The position numbers were made by a program, and so were the translations under genes. Source: Schistosoma haematobium (taxonomy: Eukaryota; Platyhelminthes; Trematoda; Strigeidida; Schistosomatidae). From it: DNA of 64,000 nucleotides. A model generated the notes under the pieces. That model was not told the DNA's origin. It saw only the letters and a list, made by a program, of their open reading frames with translations, and made no database searches. The DNA lies in assembly GCF_000699445.3 (NCBI RefSeq), contig NC_067195.1:63277591-63341590 (forward strand). Reading direction: 5' to 3'. Of this stretch, positions 51,424 through 61,867 are shown piece by piece; positions within the stretch are counted from its first letter, which is position 1, and each line of letters starts with the position of its first letter.

Positions 51424-51846
51424 ATCAGAATGGGTTTTGTGGAGATTTTTTAGAAACTTCACAGGTTGAAATCATGAGTCAATTGAAGCTAGACCACTAT
51501 GGAAAACCTGGAAGCAATGGACGACCGTTTCGTCCTAGTATCATGTGAGATATCAGCTCACTGAAGACAATGGTGTACGGTGGCGAAACTTCGTGGATTG
51601 GTTGAGGTTAGACATTAACACCGTTGGATACCGGCTCAGTGGTCTAATGATCGCGCGCGAAACCAGTAGGTCCTGAGCCCGAATCCCGCGGGGTGCTGGA
51701 TCGTAGATGCGCGCTGCTGAGGAGTCCCATGCTGGGACGAGACGGTCGTCCGGTGCTTCCAGGTTTTCCGTGGTGGTCTAGCTCTAATTGACTAATGATT
51801 CCAACCTGTGAAATTTCTAAAAATCTCCACAAAACCCATTCTGACA
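51424..51846 (+). mobile_element. Fold-back SINE with near-intact hammerhead
   Basis: Terminal inverted repeats of about 110 bp: the left end (from CAGAATGGGTTTTGTGGAGA at about 51428) is the reverse complement of the right end (CTCCACAAAACCCATTCTGA, ending about 51843). Both arms hold the SINE 3' part (CTAGACCA, AAAACCTGGAAG, CGTTTCGTCC on the left). Between them lie a sense leader (ACAATGGTGTACGGTGGCGA, TTAACACCGTTGGATACCGG), an A-box-like GGCTCAGTGG, a B-box-like GAGCCCGAATCC and the ribozyme. The whole could fold into a long hairpin. It lies 350 bp from an opposite-strand SINE of the same family. Confidence 0.8.
51711..51756 (+). ncRNA. Hammerhead ribozyme with one core change
   Basis: Stem I is a six-pair helix GCGCTG/CGGTGC (two wobbles); core CTGAGGA at 51717-51723; stem II GTCCCA/TGGGAC with TGC loop; then GAG instead of GAA (51739-51741), so A14 is G; stem III ACG/CGT; cleavage site GTC at 51748-51750. 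Geometry is excellent, but the A14 change should largely abolish cleavage. Confidence 0.7.
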
Positions 51847-52124
51847 TGAAATTATATCAAAAATCAGAAACATGAGTGAATAGTAAAAAATACGATATGT
51901 CCACTGTAAAGTGTAATCGATAAACGAACTTACAAATGATAACATGAAATTACCACCATCATATCAACTTTCTTTGACCTTGTTTGACTATGCTTTGCTT
52001 ATTCATCAATCATAATTTTATGTTTATCATGAACCATATTAAGTTCATTGACTCATATTTCCTATGCTCTAGTTAATGTTCGCTATATTATTTGTGTCTC
52101 TCATTTTACTTATTTAATAGTCTG

Positions 52125-52508
52125 TATTCAATCAGTCAGTCAGCTAAAACGTAGGACCAAGGCACATATATGCATAGGTCCAAGTTGCCATACCTCATTA
52201 ACACAGCAAGATGAACACCGGATTCATAGAAGCAGTTAATTCAATGGTAGTAATATATAAACGAAAGATTGCATATAAGGATATAATACAGGAAGGAAGA
52301 ATTAGTTCGTAGAAAGAAAGATATGGAGTGATTTTAATCTCTTAGTTTAAGAGAAGGCAGAGAGTGTATACACCTACGCCATTGTGATCGATTCTGAGCC
52401 ATGTCACCAAGAGTCTCCAAACATTAGCTACGATAGTCACGTGGACCCCAATCAAATAGTCTGCACCTGCCAACATGGCTCCGACTAGAAGTTAGTGAAT
52501 TCAAGCAC
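52125..52508 (-). mobile_element. Perere-3-like RTE 3' fragment (copy D)
   Basis: Only the last 380 bp of the family: the 3' UTR with the GTCAGTCAGCTAAAACGTAGG end (tandem tail at the left) and the final codons up to about SLTSSRSHVG. It breaks off at GATGCCACA (about 52508) inside the C-terminal frame. Nearly identical to copies B, C and E. A typical severely 5'-truncated insertion. Confidence 0.9.
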
Positions 52509-53395
52509 TGATGCCACATCTGGATTAATTGATTATTTTGTATACTAAGTCTTAATTTACGTTTTAGAAACAGATAGAGTTTATCAAGCCAAATAGCTTA
52601 CTTGTTCTGACTTTAGCTAAGCTGAAACTTTGCTCGACAGTCTAGGGAATAGTTTAGAATTGCATGTGTAGGAAATTACTTCCTACATCCACCTTTCACT
52701 AAACATGACTAATATACATCACAATCACTTTTAAGTTGTAATTTAAGATGATTGTTTGCGGCATTAGTTTTTGTATCTATTTAATAGACATTTTGTTGTC
52801 AAAACCACTCCATAATAGTAAGCATAATAATTTTCGCTTTTCATTTAGTGTGTTCGCCAAAAACAACAGTTTCACTCATTATTAAATACACTTTCTAGTT
52901 AATTGGAACTAAACAAATTATTATAATCACTGAGCTTTTCTACCAATAACTTCAGCGTTGAAAACAAACTTAGAATTATTGTTGTCCCTTTGTTATTTCA
53001 TTATGCTATGATTTTCACTGTTCTACGTGTACATATATGTGTAAATGCTCATATTCATGTTTCTGTAGAAGACAAGAATGTGTTTTAATTATCTCAGGTT
53101 TATACGAAGTACTTCATCAACTTTTTTCTACATACTGTGAGAGATTTATGCTTTGATTGATCATTCGTATCACATCCTCTAGTCTGAGTCAGACTACCAA
53201 CTTTATTCGTTTATTCACGCTTTAAATGCGTTGTTTGGTGGAATATCTAGCAGGAATCTCGATAAAAATAATTACTTAGTTATTGTCTGAATATTCATTT
53301 GTGTGGTAAAGCTTATAGTTTAACATCAGCAATAAAATTTACTCGATTACAGTAGTTTCTACATAGGTTTCATAAATGACCAGACTTACACAAAG
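52509..53395. other. AT-rich non-coding stretch
   Basis: Nothing recognised between two RTE copies. Confidence 0.55.
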
Positions 53396-55394
53396 TGAGT
53401 GTTTCAGACATCGTCGGAGAGGCTCGGCAGAAGACTGCCGCTCGTTATGGAGTACATGTTTAGACCCTGATCACACTTTAATACGAGTGCGCATTTGCTT
53501 GCGCCTCACTGAACGCAGAAAAACCACATTAAGAAGACCCATTAGAGTTGAACTCTGACGAGAAAGACAAAAGTAGGTTCCAGAAACAACTGAGGTCACA
53601 CTTAGGTAGTTCTGAAAACGAGGCTGACCAAGATGTTGCTTGCAAAGATGTAAAAACAGCTGTGGAAACAGCAGTGACATCTATTAGTGATTTAAACAAA
53701 TGGATTTCTTGTGAGTCTATTGTATTGATAGAATCTCTTCAACTGATCCCATCAGGCTGCGAACACGATGACGAACGAAAGCAGATCAGATCTAGGTTAA
53801 CCAAAAGTCTAAGGAACGACCGTGAGCAGTGGTATGCAACGAAAGCAAAAGAGATGGAGAAGGCAGCGGCTGTAGGTAACACCAAACAGCTCTACAGACT
53901 AATAAAAGAAACTGGAATTAATAAGTCAAGTGTAGGTGAGACGATCTCCTAAAACGACGACATTTGTCTACTTTCAGCCCAAACGTTTAGAACGATGGAC
54001 GGAACATTTCAGAGAACCGTTCAGCTGGCCTTCAGCTACTCTACAGCTACCTACCATTCCCAAACAGCCTGAATGGAACACTGAAGTAGTCCCCCCCGAC
54101 TCTTATCGAAGTTCAAAGAGCTATAGCTAATCTGAAACGAGGAAGATGGATTGGCTACAGAGTTCTTTAAGGATGGTGATCTAGTTTTATCGACTAGGTT
54201 GACTAATATTTTAGCTAAGATCTGGGAGTTGAACGTAATTCCATCTGACTGGTCACAATCACTTATCATCCCAATATATAAGAGAGGGTTAAAATCATCC
54301 TGTGACAACCATAGAGGGATTAGTTTAACTAATATAGTATCTAAAATACTAGCCTCAATAATTATAAGACGCCTATGACACGTGAACTGCAAATACGAGA
54401 AAATCAGGTTGGCTTCAGATCTGGTCGTGGCTGCATCGACTATATATTTACCATTCGTCAGGTTCTAGAACATAGACATACTTATCGGCGTCCGACAATG
54501 GTGGTCTTTCTTGACTTAAAAGCAGCATTCGACTGTTGACCGGGAGGTTCTGTGGCAGTGTCTATCATTGAATGGTTTACCTCAGAAGCACGGACTCGAA
54601 AAGCTCGGTTGGCTTTAACCAACTTACGTCACCTATGGCAAAGGCGAGATATCCGTCTATCAATTAAGGGACGAGTATACTGTGCATTAGTTCGTTCTGT
54701 TCTACTTTACGGCAGCGAAACATGGCCATTAAGAGTAGAAGATATTCGTAAGCTCCTAGTATTTGACCACAGATATCTTAGAAATATTGGTCGCATCTGC
54801 TGGGATCACCGGGTAAGTAATAGTGAGGTTAGACGTGCAGGGTATTAAGGAATGATGGTAAATCAGTTGATGAGGTTGTGATTCTTCATCGACTGAGATG
54901 GTTGGGCCACGTGTTACGTATGGCTGAACACCGATTACCACGACGTGCAATGCTAACCGGTGTTGGAGATGGTTGGAAGAAAGTTAGGGGCGGCCAAACC
55001 AAAACGTGGCATCAATGCTTGAAGTCACTAACTTCTAGTCGGAGCCATGTTGGCAGATGCAGACTATTTGATTGGGGTCCACGTGACTATCGTAGCTAAT
55101 GTTTGGAGACTCTTGGTGACATGGCTCAGAATCGATCACAATGGCGTAGGTGTATACACTCTCTGCCTTCTCTTAAACTAAGAGATTAAAATCACTCCAT
55201 ATCTTTCTTTCTACGAACTAATTCTTCCTTCCTGTATTATATCCTTATATGCAATCTTTCGTTTATATATTACTACCATTGAATTAACTGCTTCTATGAA
55301 TCCGGTGTTCATCTTGCTGTGTTAATGAGGTATGGCAACTTGGACCTATGCATATATGTGCCTTGGTCCTACGTTTTAGCTGACTGACTGACTC
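53396..55394 (+). mobile_element. Perere-3-like RTE deletion derivative (copy E)
   Basis: Plus-strand copy starting at the deletion joint seen in copy C (RGSAEDCRSLWSTCLD). Linker frame 53548-53952 (FQKQLRSHLGSSENEAD), RT N-part 54151-54378 (PIYKRGLKSSCDNHRG), then VVFLDLKAAFDC and a stop, then the same jump to ARTRKARLALTNLRHLWQRR (54594 on), so the RT palm is missing exactly as in copy C. C-terminal frame 54878-55099; 3' UTR ending GCTGACTGACTGACT at 55378-55393. From about 53550 rightward it is almost identical to copy C; to the left it is clearly more diverged. Cannot encode active RT. Confidence 0.9.
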
Positions 55395-56094
55395 ATGCTT
55401 ATGGATGCGATCAAACTACTTCATATACACAACAGTTTTGAAGTTAGGAAACCTCAAAAAACGCTAGAGGTGCTTATTATGTGGCATAGTGATTTAATCG
55501 GCTACAATGGACTGCCATGTATTTACAGAAAAACAAACTGCAGTTTTCAAATATCTAAGGTATGTTCATGCCAAACTAAGCATAGAGGATGAAGTCACAA
55601 GTGAAATAGTACGAACAACTAAGCAGTAATTAATCTTGCTAGCCAATAATCCATTATGTCGATGAAAAGTAGCATTAAACACTAGTAACTAACAGTTGTA
55701 ATCTACAAATCCGTTCGCCAAAAATGAATTTGAATGACTTAAATATGTTGTCATACAATGCTTTTCGGATGGGAGCCAGGCATTCGTGAACTAAGCCGTA
55801 GCGAAATAAACAAGATTGTTGACCAGAGGCTGTCAATATGTCATATATATTAAAGCTATGTACATACGAAAGAGTTGATAACGACTGATTAAGGTAATGT
55901 GAGAATAATTACAAAGACTGAATAATACTTTTTAATGAGGAACTGTACACAAACATTTGGAAACTACTGTATTCATTTAAGAAATAGACTCGGCCTTTCA
56001 AAACAGTCAGGTTCCCGACAAAAGTAATGCAGAAAGCGGGGATACTTTCTGCTTCCATTGATCACCGTGAAGCGAACGAGCCTGAGAACAACAA
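55395..56094. other. Region 3' of the Jagunal gene
   Basis: Holds the 3' UTR of the minus-strand JAGN1 homologue at its right side. No canonical AATAAA was found close to the stop. The rest, including a 65-codon plus-strand frame at 55395-55592, was not recognised. Confidence 0.45.
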
Positions 56095-56738
56095 TCACCG
56101 CACTTTGCGCACCTTAACAGACCAGATACAGTATAACTTGTAACCGAAATAGACAGAGAAGCCATGTACCTGAACACATAATGAGAAAAATATGTAGGTC
56201 AAGACGACAACGGGAAATTCATAGAAATAGTGCTTAGCCACACGACTTTGGTAATATGTCATCAGCTCGAATGCGTTTGTGAAGCATCCAACAGCTACAG
56301 TGCCAAGACCAAAAATGACAGTTCCAGTAAGAGAAACTCGCATCAATCCAGCTCGGCTTCTTTGTAATGAGATATATCCGAATAGGGTAGGGAAGATACT
56401 ACCGAAAAGCCAGACGTACTCCCATAACTCACCTTGAGGAAATGGCCACTATATTAGGTACTCAGAATGAAGTTTATTATTACCTTTTCCACCATAAGCC
56501 TTGTTCGGAATCCAAGTCTTAAGCATAGTTCCGGTAGCAGGCGAGCGAACATGAGCACCCACAACATTAGGTGAAGTAAATAAACGAATTTGATGCGACG
56601 TTTCAATAACGGGCTATTCAAGTACTAATATATCTACAAATGAACATACCTCAAGCTGTATTGAGTACAAACTCGTTCTCTATGACGAAAATCCGCACCA
56701 TCTGTACCTTCAGGTCTATGACCAACCCTAGACGCCAT
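56095..56738 (-). CDS. JAGN1: Jagunal homologue (JAGN1), three exons, complete
   Basis: Exons 56738-56650, 56613-56484 and 56448-56095 give 190 aa; human JAGN1 is 183 aa by memory. Introns are 36 nt (GTATGT...AATAG) and 35 nt (GTAATA...ATATAG). Exon 1 encodes MASRVGHRPEGTDGADFRHR, very close to the family's conserved start (MASR-G-R—GTDG-DF-HRER). Exon 2 carries LLKRRIKFVYLLHLMLWVLM (first membrane segment). Exon 3 has LWEYVWLFGSIFPTLFGYIS, SLTGTVIFGLGTVAVGCFTN and FPVVVLTYIFFSLCVQVHGF (further membrane segments; VQVH is a family signature) and a basic C-terminus KVRKVR. Jagunal proteins are ER multi-pass membrane proteins that organise ER and early secretory traffic. Frame, splice sites and family match are all intact. 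The sequence ATTTCGTTTTAG two bases before the ATG looks like an acceptor, so a leader intron or trans-splicing is possible. Confidence 0.93.
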
Positions 56739-57837
56739 TGCTAAAACGAAATCTATGCGTGCAAGTAATTAACACGACGACTCAGTAGAACTATATGTAT
56801 TCAGAGTGTTCACTGCTCAGTAGTCGAGCGAGAAAATCAAACTATCTGTAAAAAAAACATTGAAAAATATAGTCTATTTCAAGTGGAACGTGGGAGGTAT
56901 CACAATTAATAGACGAAGGCAGAATAAAGTAATGGACAATACACAAGATATATACACAAGAAATACACTATCAACCGGCGAAACAAACTTTGGGTGCAAT
57001 TACATCGATCAGTGTCAAATTTACCACCACGTGGCCTTCTAAGACCTAAACTAATATTCGACAGGCTTGAAATAGGCTAGTAAAATCCATTTATTTTTAT
57101 TTCCTCTTGATAATTAAGGATGACAGTGGATGCTGAATATTCTTTATTTTATGTGATTTATTAAACTAAGGAACATTTGATTAGATTAAATTTAATTCGT
57201 TGCCTGGGCTTTTAGATGGTCAATTACTTACCCCAAGAAGTTGATATTGCTGAAGTAACATCATTACCCATGAATTTTTCGGAGTATATGCTACATATTC
57301 GAGATAAGAAGTCACTTCGAAATATTTAACTTTCTAACTATCATTCTTCGGAATACTAGTTGCATCCTGATTGGTAACCCAGTAGTGGCTGATACACGAG
57401 CAGCATTAGTGAACCTTTAAAGACGGTAATGTGACCTTTTCTATAGACGATAAGACGAAGAAGAGCGAGATACATAAGTTCTCAACCTCTTTATCAACAA
57501 TCAGGAACCAGGCTGTTCATAATGACAATGGTTTTCTCCAGTTTATGAATTACAGAAACGTTTACATTTGGTCCCATTGTTCTCCATTTCTTTAATTTCG
57601 ATCTAGACTCGAAATGAAATTCGTGGTCAAGATATGTTATGAGGCACATATAAAATTCAATCTCGATACAATCCATTTCAAGATTCGCCTCAACCCCAGG
57701 ATCATATTAGTACCTGATAGTAAATTCAAATATAATATCACTTATTCGGAACTGTATGCATGGCCACTTGAGGAACAAATGCAACTACAAAAGCAGTCAT
57801 TTCAAGGAAATTGTAGCGGTAAACAGATCCCCATTAT
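56739..57837. other. Upstream region of JAGN1, with a possible small exon
   Basis: Contains the JAGN1 promoter side. A 37-codon plus-strand frame at 57216-57329 begins with ATG right after an acceptor-like GGGCTTTTAG and encodes NYLPQEVDIAEVTSLPMNF; it has the look of a real first exon of a divergent gene, but no partner exon or family was identified. A 76-codon frame at 57614-57844 is likewise unassigned. Confidence 0.3.
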
Positions 57838-58090
57838 TAAATAGCTCTGTAAGTTTTCGACATTGATGCTGACCCCACTAGTTTTACTGGATACAGAGTA
57901 ACTGAAGGCACTCGGTTACGCATGAACACCAGATCATGAGTGGGTACTCCGTACTAGGCATAAAATATTGATTCCAAACTCTTCACTCTTGACTTCTGAT
58001 TTGAGTGGTTTGGTATACTTCCATCATAAAAGTGTTATTGGTAAAGACACTGTCAAAGTTCAAACACTTGTGGCATCTCTAAAATAGTAA
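57838..58090 (+). repeat. Direct repeat unit 1 (LTR-like)
   Basis: Shares with 58323-58600 the blocks AAATAGCTCTGTAAGT, GACATTG-ATGCTGAC, CTGAAGGC-CTCGGTTA, CACCAGATCA-GAGTGGG and CTTGTGGCAT, at roughly 70% similarity. The second unit lies just 5' of a gypsy gag start, so these may be two LTR copies of one family. Confidence 0.5.
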
Positions 58091-58311
58091 TAAAAAAGAC
58101 ACAAAACCTGAATACGGAATACAGTTGTTCCCAGGTATTATTTATCATTTTCATACCTGCTTTCAGTTCCCGACGCAGTGTGTTCTATGGCCTTCATCTT
58201 TTCCGTTCCCCTTCGGACTCCAAGTTAGAGCTAGCTTCGTGATGCATTTTGGTGATTTCCGCAATGTATGTCTTATTCACTTCCAACGTCTGTTCCTAAT
58301 GTAACGGTAAA

Positions 58312-58600
58312 TAAATCTCAAAAATAAATAGCTCTGTAAGTCTTGGACATTGCATGCTGACTAGCTAGCTGAAGGCGCTCAGTTATACATCCGCACCAGA
58401 TCACGAGTGGGAACGCCGTGTTCAACAACCCCTGCAATCACTAGCCAGATTAGATCAGACGATCCTCGATATATTGATAGCCTATCAAATATGTCTTCGA
58501 ACCTCCTTGCTTCTGTCTTTTGATTTCAATTGGTGGGTACGATTCATATTAGGTGATACTGGTTAAGGCATTGTCAAACTCCGAATACCTGTGGCATTTT
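58312..58600 (+). repeat. Direct repeat unit 2 (LTR-like)
   Basis: Second copy of the unit at 57838-58090, here just 5' of gag. The sequence CTGGTACACCA at 58621-58631 could serve as the primer-binding region (TGG start). Confidence 0.45.
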
Positions 58601-59373
58601 AATTGATGAACCCGACGTGATCTGGTACACCAAATTATAAACTGTGAGTCTGTTCCTTTTTGGAATTCTGTACTTAATTGCCTTACATTAATTTTTTATA
58701 TATTGTGATATTTTTCCCGTGTTTTTGATATTTTTTTCACTCGTTCATTCTCGTACTTGATATTGCACCATGACAGAACAGACACCCAAGGTACTTAATC
58801 TAAAGACTACGTCCCCACCTTCGTTTCAACTAACGCCCTTGTGGCCAGACAACATCGATGCCTGGTTCCGCTACGCAGAAGCCGACTTCCACGAGCACGG
58901 CGTGAACGACACACGTGCACAATTCCTCGCAGTAATCAAGGCACTGCCGCGCGGATTCAACAGGTACGTAACACCTAGCATGTTTAGTAGTGATGTTACG
59001 GAACCCTACGAAACACTGAAACGATCTATCCTATAGCTCGGAGATCCAACCAATCGACTAAGGTTAGAACTAATATCGACTTGCATCACGGTTCTGCGAC
59101 AGGCATGTTGCTAAGAATGAGAGAGGTCATTGGCCAAAGAACTTTCGACGATGGCCGATTCAGACAACCGATCTTATCCAAACTTCCTCAATAGGTGCAA
59201 GCTGTGTTGGTCTCGCTTCAAAACAACACCGTAGACGAGCTGGCTGCATCTGCCGACCGCATCTTAGAAATAACGAAATCCTTTAACGTCGAGGTTTTTT
59301 CAGTCAAAGAAAAGCATCAAGCGACCCAGAATGACATAAAAGAGTTATGTCATACACTTACACGTTATTTCAA

Positions 59374-59462
59374 CGGTTGAGATCATGAGTCAATTGAAGC
59401 TAGACCAGCGTGGAAAACCTGGAAGCACTTCACGGCTGTTTCGTCCCATTGTGGGAGACTGA
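59374..59462 (-). mobile_element. SINE 3' fragment inside gypsy gag/protease
   Basis: Minus-strand piece: CTCCCACAATGGGACGAAAC (stem II and the GAAA box of the hammerhead), then GCCGT, GTGCTTCCAGGTTTTCC and GACTCATGATCTCAACCG. The tRNA-like head and the CTGANGA half of the ribozyme are missing. Confidence 0.75.
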
Positions 59463-61091
59463 TAACCCCGACTGGTACAGGTATCGTAACCAGTGTGGAA
59501 AGTCCTCAAGAAATTGCAGAAAACCCCGCAATTTTTTCAACTAAAAATCGACCGACACGAAAAACAATTCGGGAAACTTCCAAGTCGGGTCGTATCAACG
59601 GCAGCCGTAGCCGACGAATATACGCGTCTGTTATACGTCACAGATGTGATAACGAAAGTTCGCTACATCGTCGATACTGGCTCAGAAGTTAGCGTTCTTT
59701 CTGCAAATTCTAGCGACTGGCTTCACGAATCAGTTTTACACTTAGAGACGGCAAACGGAAAGCCTATCACCACATATGGTAAAAAGGTACCTTTACGTCG
59801 GTTTACTCAAACCCGTCCACTGGATCTTCGTTGTTGCATATGTTTCTATGCTAATCACTGGTATAGACCACCTACAACACCACAATCTACTCATCGATAT
59901 GCACAAACGGAGACTAGTAGACGGAAATACCACTTCATCTGTCCGTGTAACTTCTTTTTCCCGTTTCGGACTATCTCATCACAATTAAGCACACGACAGA
60001 CCCATTCTATCAACCACCATGCGATAGGTCTTCTGGGATATACCAACCACAGCCGAAATTGCCGTGTGTAACCAACAACGTTACACATCACACCACGACT
60101 ACAGGACCACCTGCACGCTGACTAGCCTCCGAAAACCTCAGGTTGGCTGAAAACGGACTTGGTCACATGATACTGTTAGGAATCATACGACCGTCAAACG
60201 GCCCTTGTGCACCCCATATGCACATGGTCCCTAGAAAGGACACCAACGATTGGTGTCCAACTGGTGACTATCGGCGATTGAATGCGAAAACTATTCCCGA
60301 TCGTTACCTGTTGCCTCACATTCACCATTTGACAGCTACTTTGAAAGGTACAACTGTCTTTAAAACGTATAACCAAATCCCTATGGCTACTGACGATATT
60401 CCGAAAACCGCTACCACAACCCCCTTTGGACTCTACGAACTTTAGCGAATGCCTTTCGGTCTAAGAAACGCTGCCCAAACTTTCCAAAGTTCATAGATGA
60501 CGTTTTTCAAGGTCTCAACTTCGTACATGCGTATGTTGACGACTGCCTAACAGCAATTTTGGACAGGAAATCGCACCTCCAAAATCTGAATCTTATTTTC
60601 GACCGACTACAAAAACATGTAAACATTCAGAAATGCCGAATGGGAACTGATCCATTAGACTTCCTAGGACACACTATAGATGCGCAAGTCATTCGACCCC
60701 CTAGAAGCAAAGTGGTGGCCATTCTGGATTACCCAGAACCGACTACCATCAAGCACGTACGCACGTTTAACGGCCTTGTGAGTTTCTATAGGCGGTTCAT
60801 GCCGAAATGCACATCACTTATGAAACCACTAACCGAATACCTGCGGCATCTTCACCGATTTCCTCATCATCTGGAAGCTGGTTTGTTCTCTTCCACAGTA
60901 GGTTGTTGCTGATGGCATCCGATATTGAGTATCTTGCATAGACAACTGTCAAAAAATATTTCTACTTTTTCATGATAGCTGTCGTCGTTCTCCAAGTCTC
61001 AGCCCCATACAGTAGAATTGTCCTGACGTTCGTATTGAAGATTCTGACTTTGATATTGCATTCTAGATGGTTGTTTTGAGTTCCATATGCT

Positions 61092-61867
61092 TGTAGCGTG
61101 GCGTCGAGTCGCGGTTGACTATGATCACCACTACAGGAATACTAAGTGCCAATTACGAGGTAATATCCCTCCGTAGACCAAATATCAGGAGGTAATTGAA
61201 GACTGTTATAAGATGTATTTGTTGACAATCTCATGGTATCGAAAGAATGCCGAGATCGCGCCAAAGTTTACAAGCGGGACTACTGAGCGTACACGAGTTC
61301 ATGCAAGGTCTGTAGTGGCATTGGACCATAACCACACAATCCTCAAAGCTAAACACGAGACTACTCGGAAACTAGATATTCAATATTTAACGCGGAGAAA
61401 TACCTAACGATGGAAAAGGCGGGAATAATGGGTTGAGTTAATTGGAGTTGATCGTATATCATGACTCGGCCATGCAGGCGTGGTCCCCGCTGAATGTTAT
61501 CTCATATCGTTTATCCATATTAAACATATTGTTCCATCTCTAGCCTAAGATTTTCCTCTATCATTTATTGGTAATTGTTACGATGCAGTGAGTTGGTATA
61601 GACGACGATGTGGCTTCCATGTATGATCTTATAGATTAAGCAGTTATAGCATGGCAAACCTACAGTTATAGGATTAGGTCTATTATTAGAGCAGTACTAA
61701 TATAATAGTAGACCATACTTCTTCAGGTCACAGACAACGGAGGAATGTGTGTTTCTACTACACTTAAACAAACAGGTACAGCCAAACAATCACTGGTACA
61801 ATTGGTCGTAATAACAACTGTTTCCACTATACCGAACGCGTTCTCTTCATAAAAGTAGGTCACTACA
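61092..61867 (+). mobile_element. Outer solo LTR inserted in RTE copy H
   Basis: Begins TGTAGCG and ends CACTACA, i.e. short inverted ends TGTAG/CTACA. It is flanked by TGCT (61088-61091) and TGCC (61868-61871), probably a 4-bp target duplication with one change; RTE copy G reads TGCT (complement strand) uninterrupted at this site. Related to the LTR-like block at 48996-49337. Without the inner insertion it would be about 357 bp. No internal gypsy sequence, so solo. Confidence 0.75.
61311..61725. mobile_element. Inner solo LTR nested in the outer one
   Basis: 415 bp starting TGTAGTGG and ending CTTCTTCA, flanked by the exact 4-bp repeat GGTC (61307-61310, 61726-61729). It is absent from the related LTR at 49 kb, where the sequence reads through AAGGTCACA. 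TG...CA ends and a 4-bp duplication fit a solo LTR of another family; no coding capacity. Confidence 0.65.

Larger units (their letters stand above)
58300..60858 (+). mobile_element. Gypsy-like LTR retrotransposon, gag-protease-RT remnant
   Basis: Starts TGTAACGG after CTAA (58296) and ends in RT codons at about 60854. The first 300 bp resembles repeat unit 1 and may be the 5' LTR. Gag: ATG at 58770, LTPLWPDNIDAWFRYAEADF, RAQFLAVIKALPRGF, then stops; frame resumes VQAVLVSLQNNTVDELAASA. A SINE scrap interrupts at 59374-59462. Protease: KVRYIVDTGSEVSVLSAN (DTG at 59673-59681). RT: MILLGIIRPSNGPCAPHMHM, DWCPTGDYRRLNAKTIPDRY, then after a frameshift FVHAYVDDCLTAILDRKSHL (YVDD about 60532-60543), LDFLGHTIDAQ and VRTFNGLVSFYRRFMPK. 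RNase H and integrase are absent. Dead through several stops and frameshifts. Confidence 0.85.
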
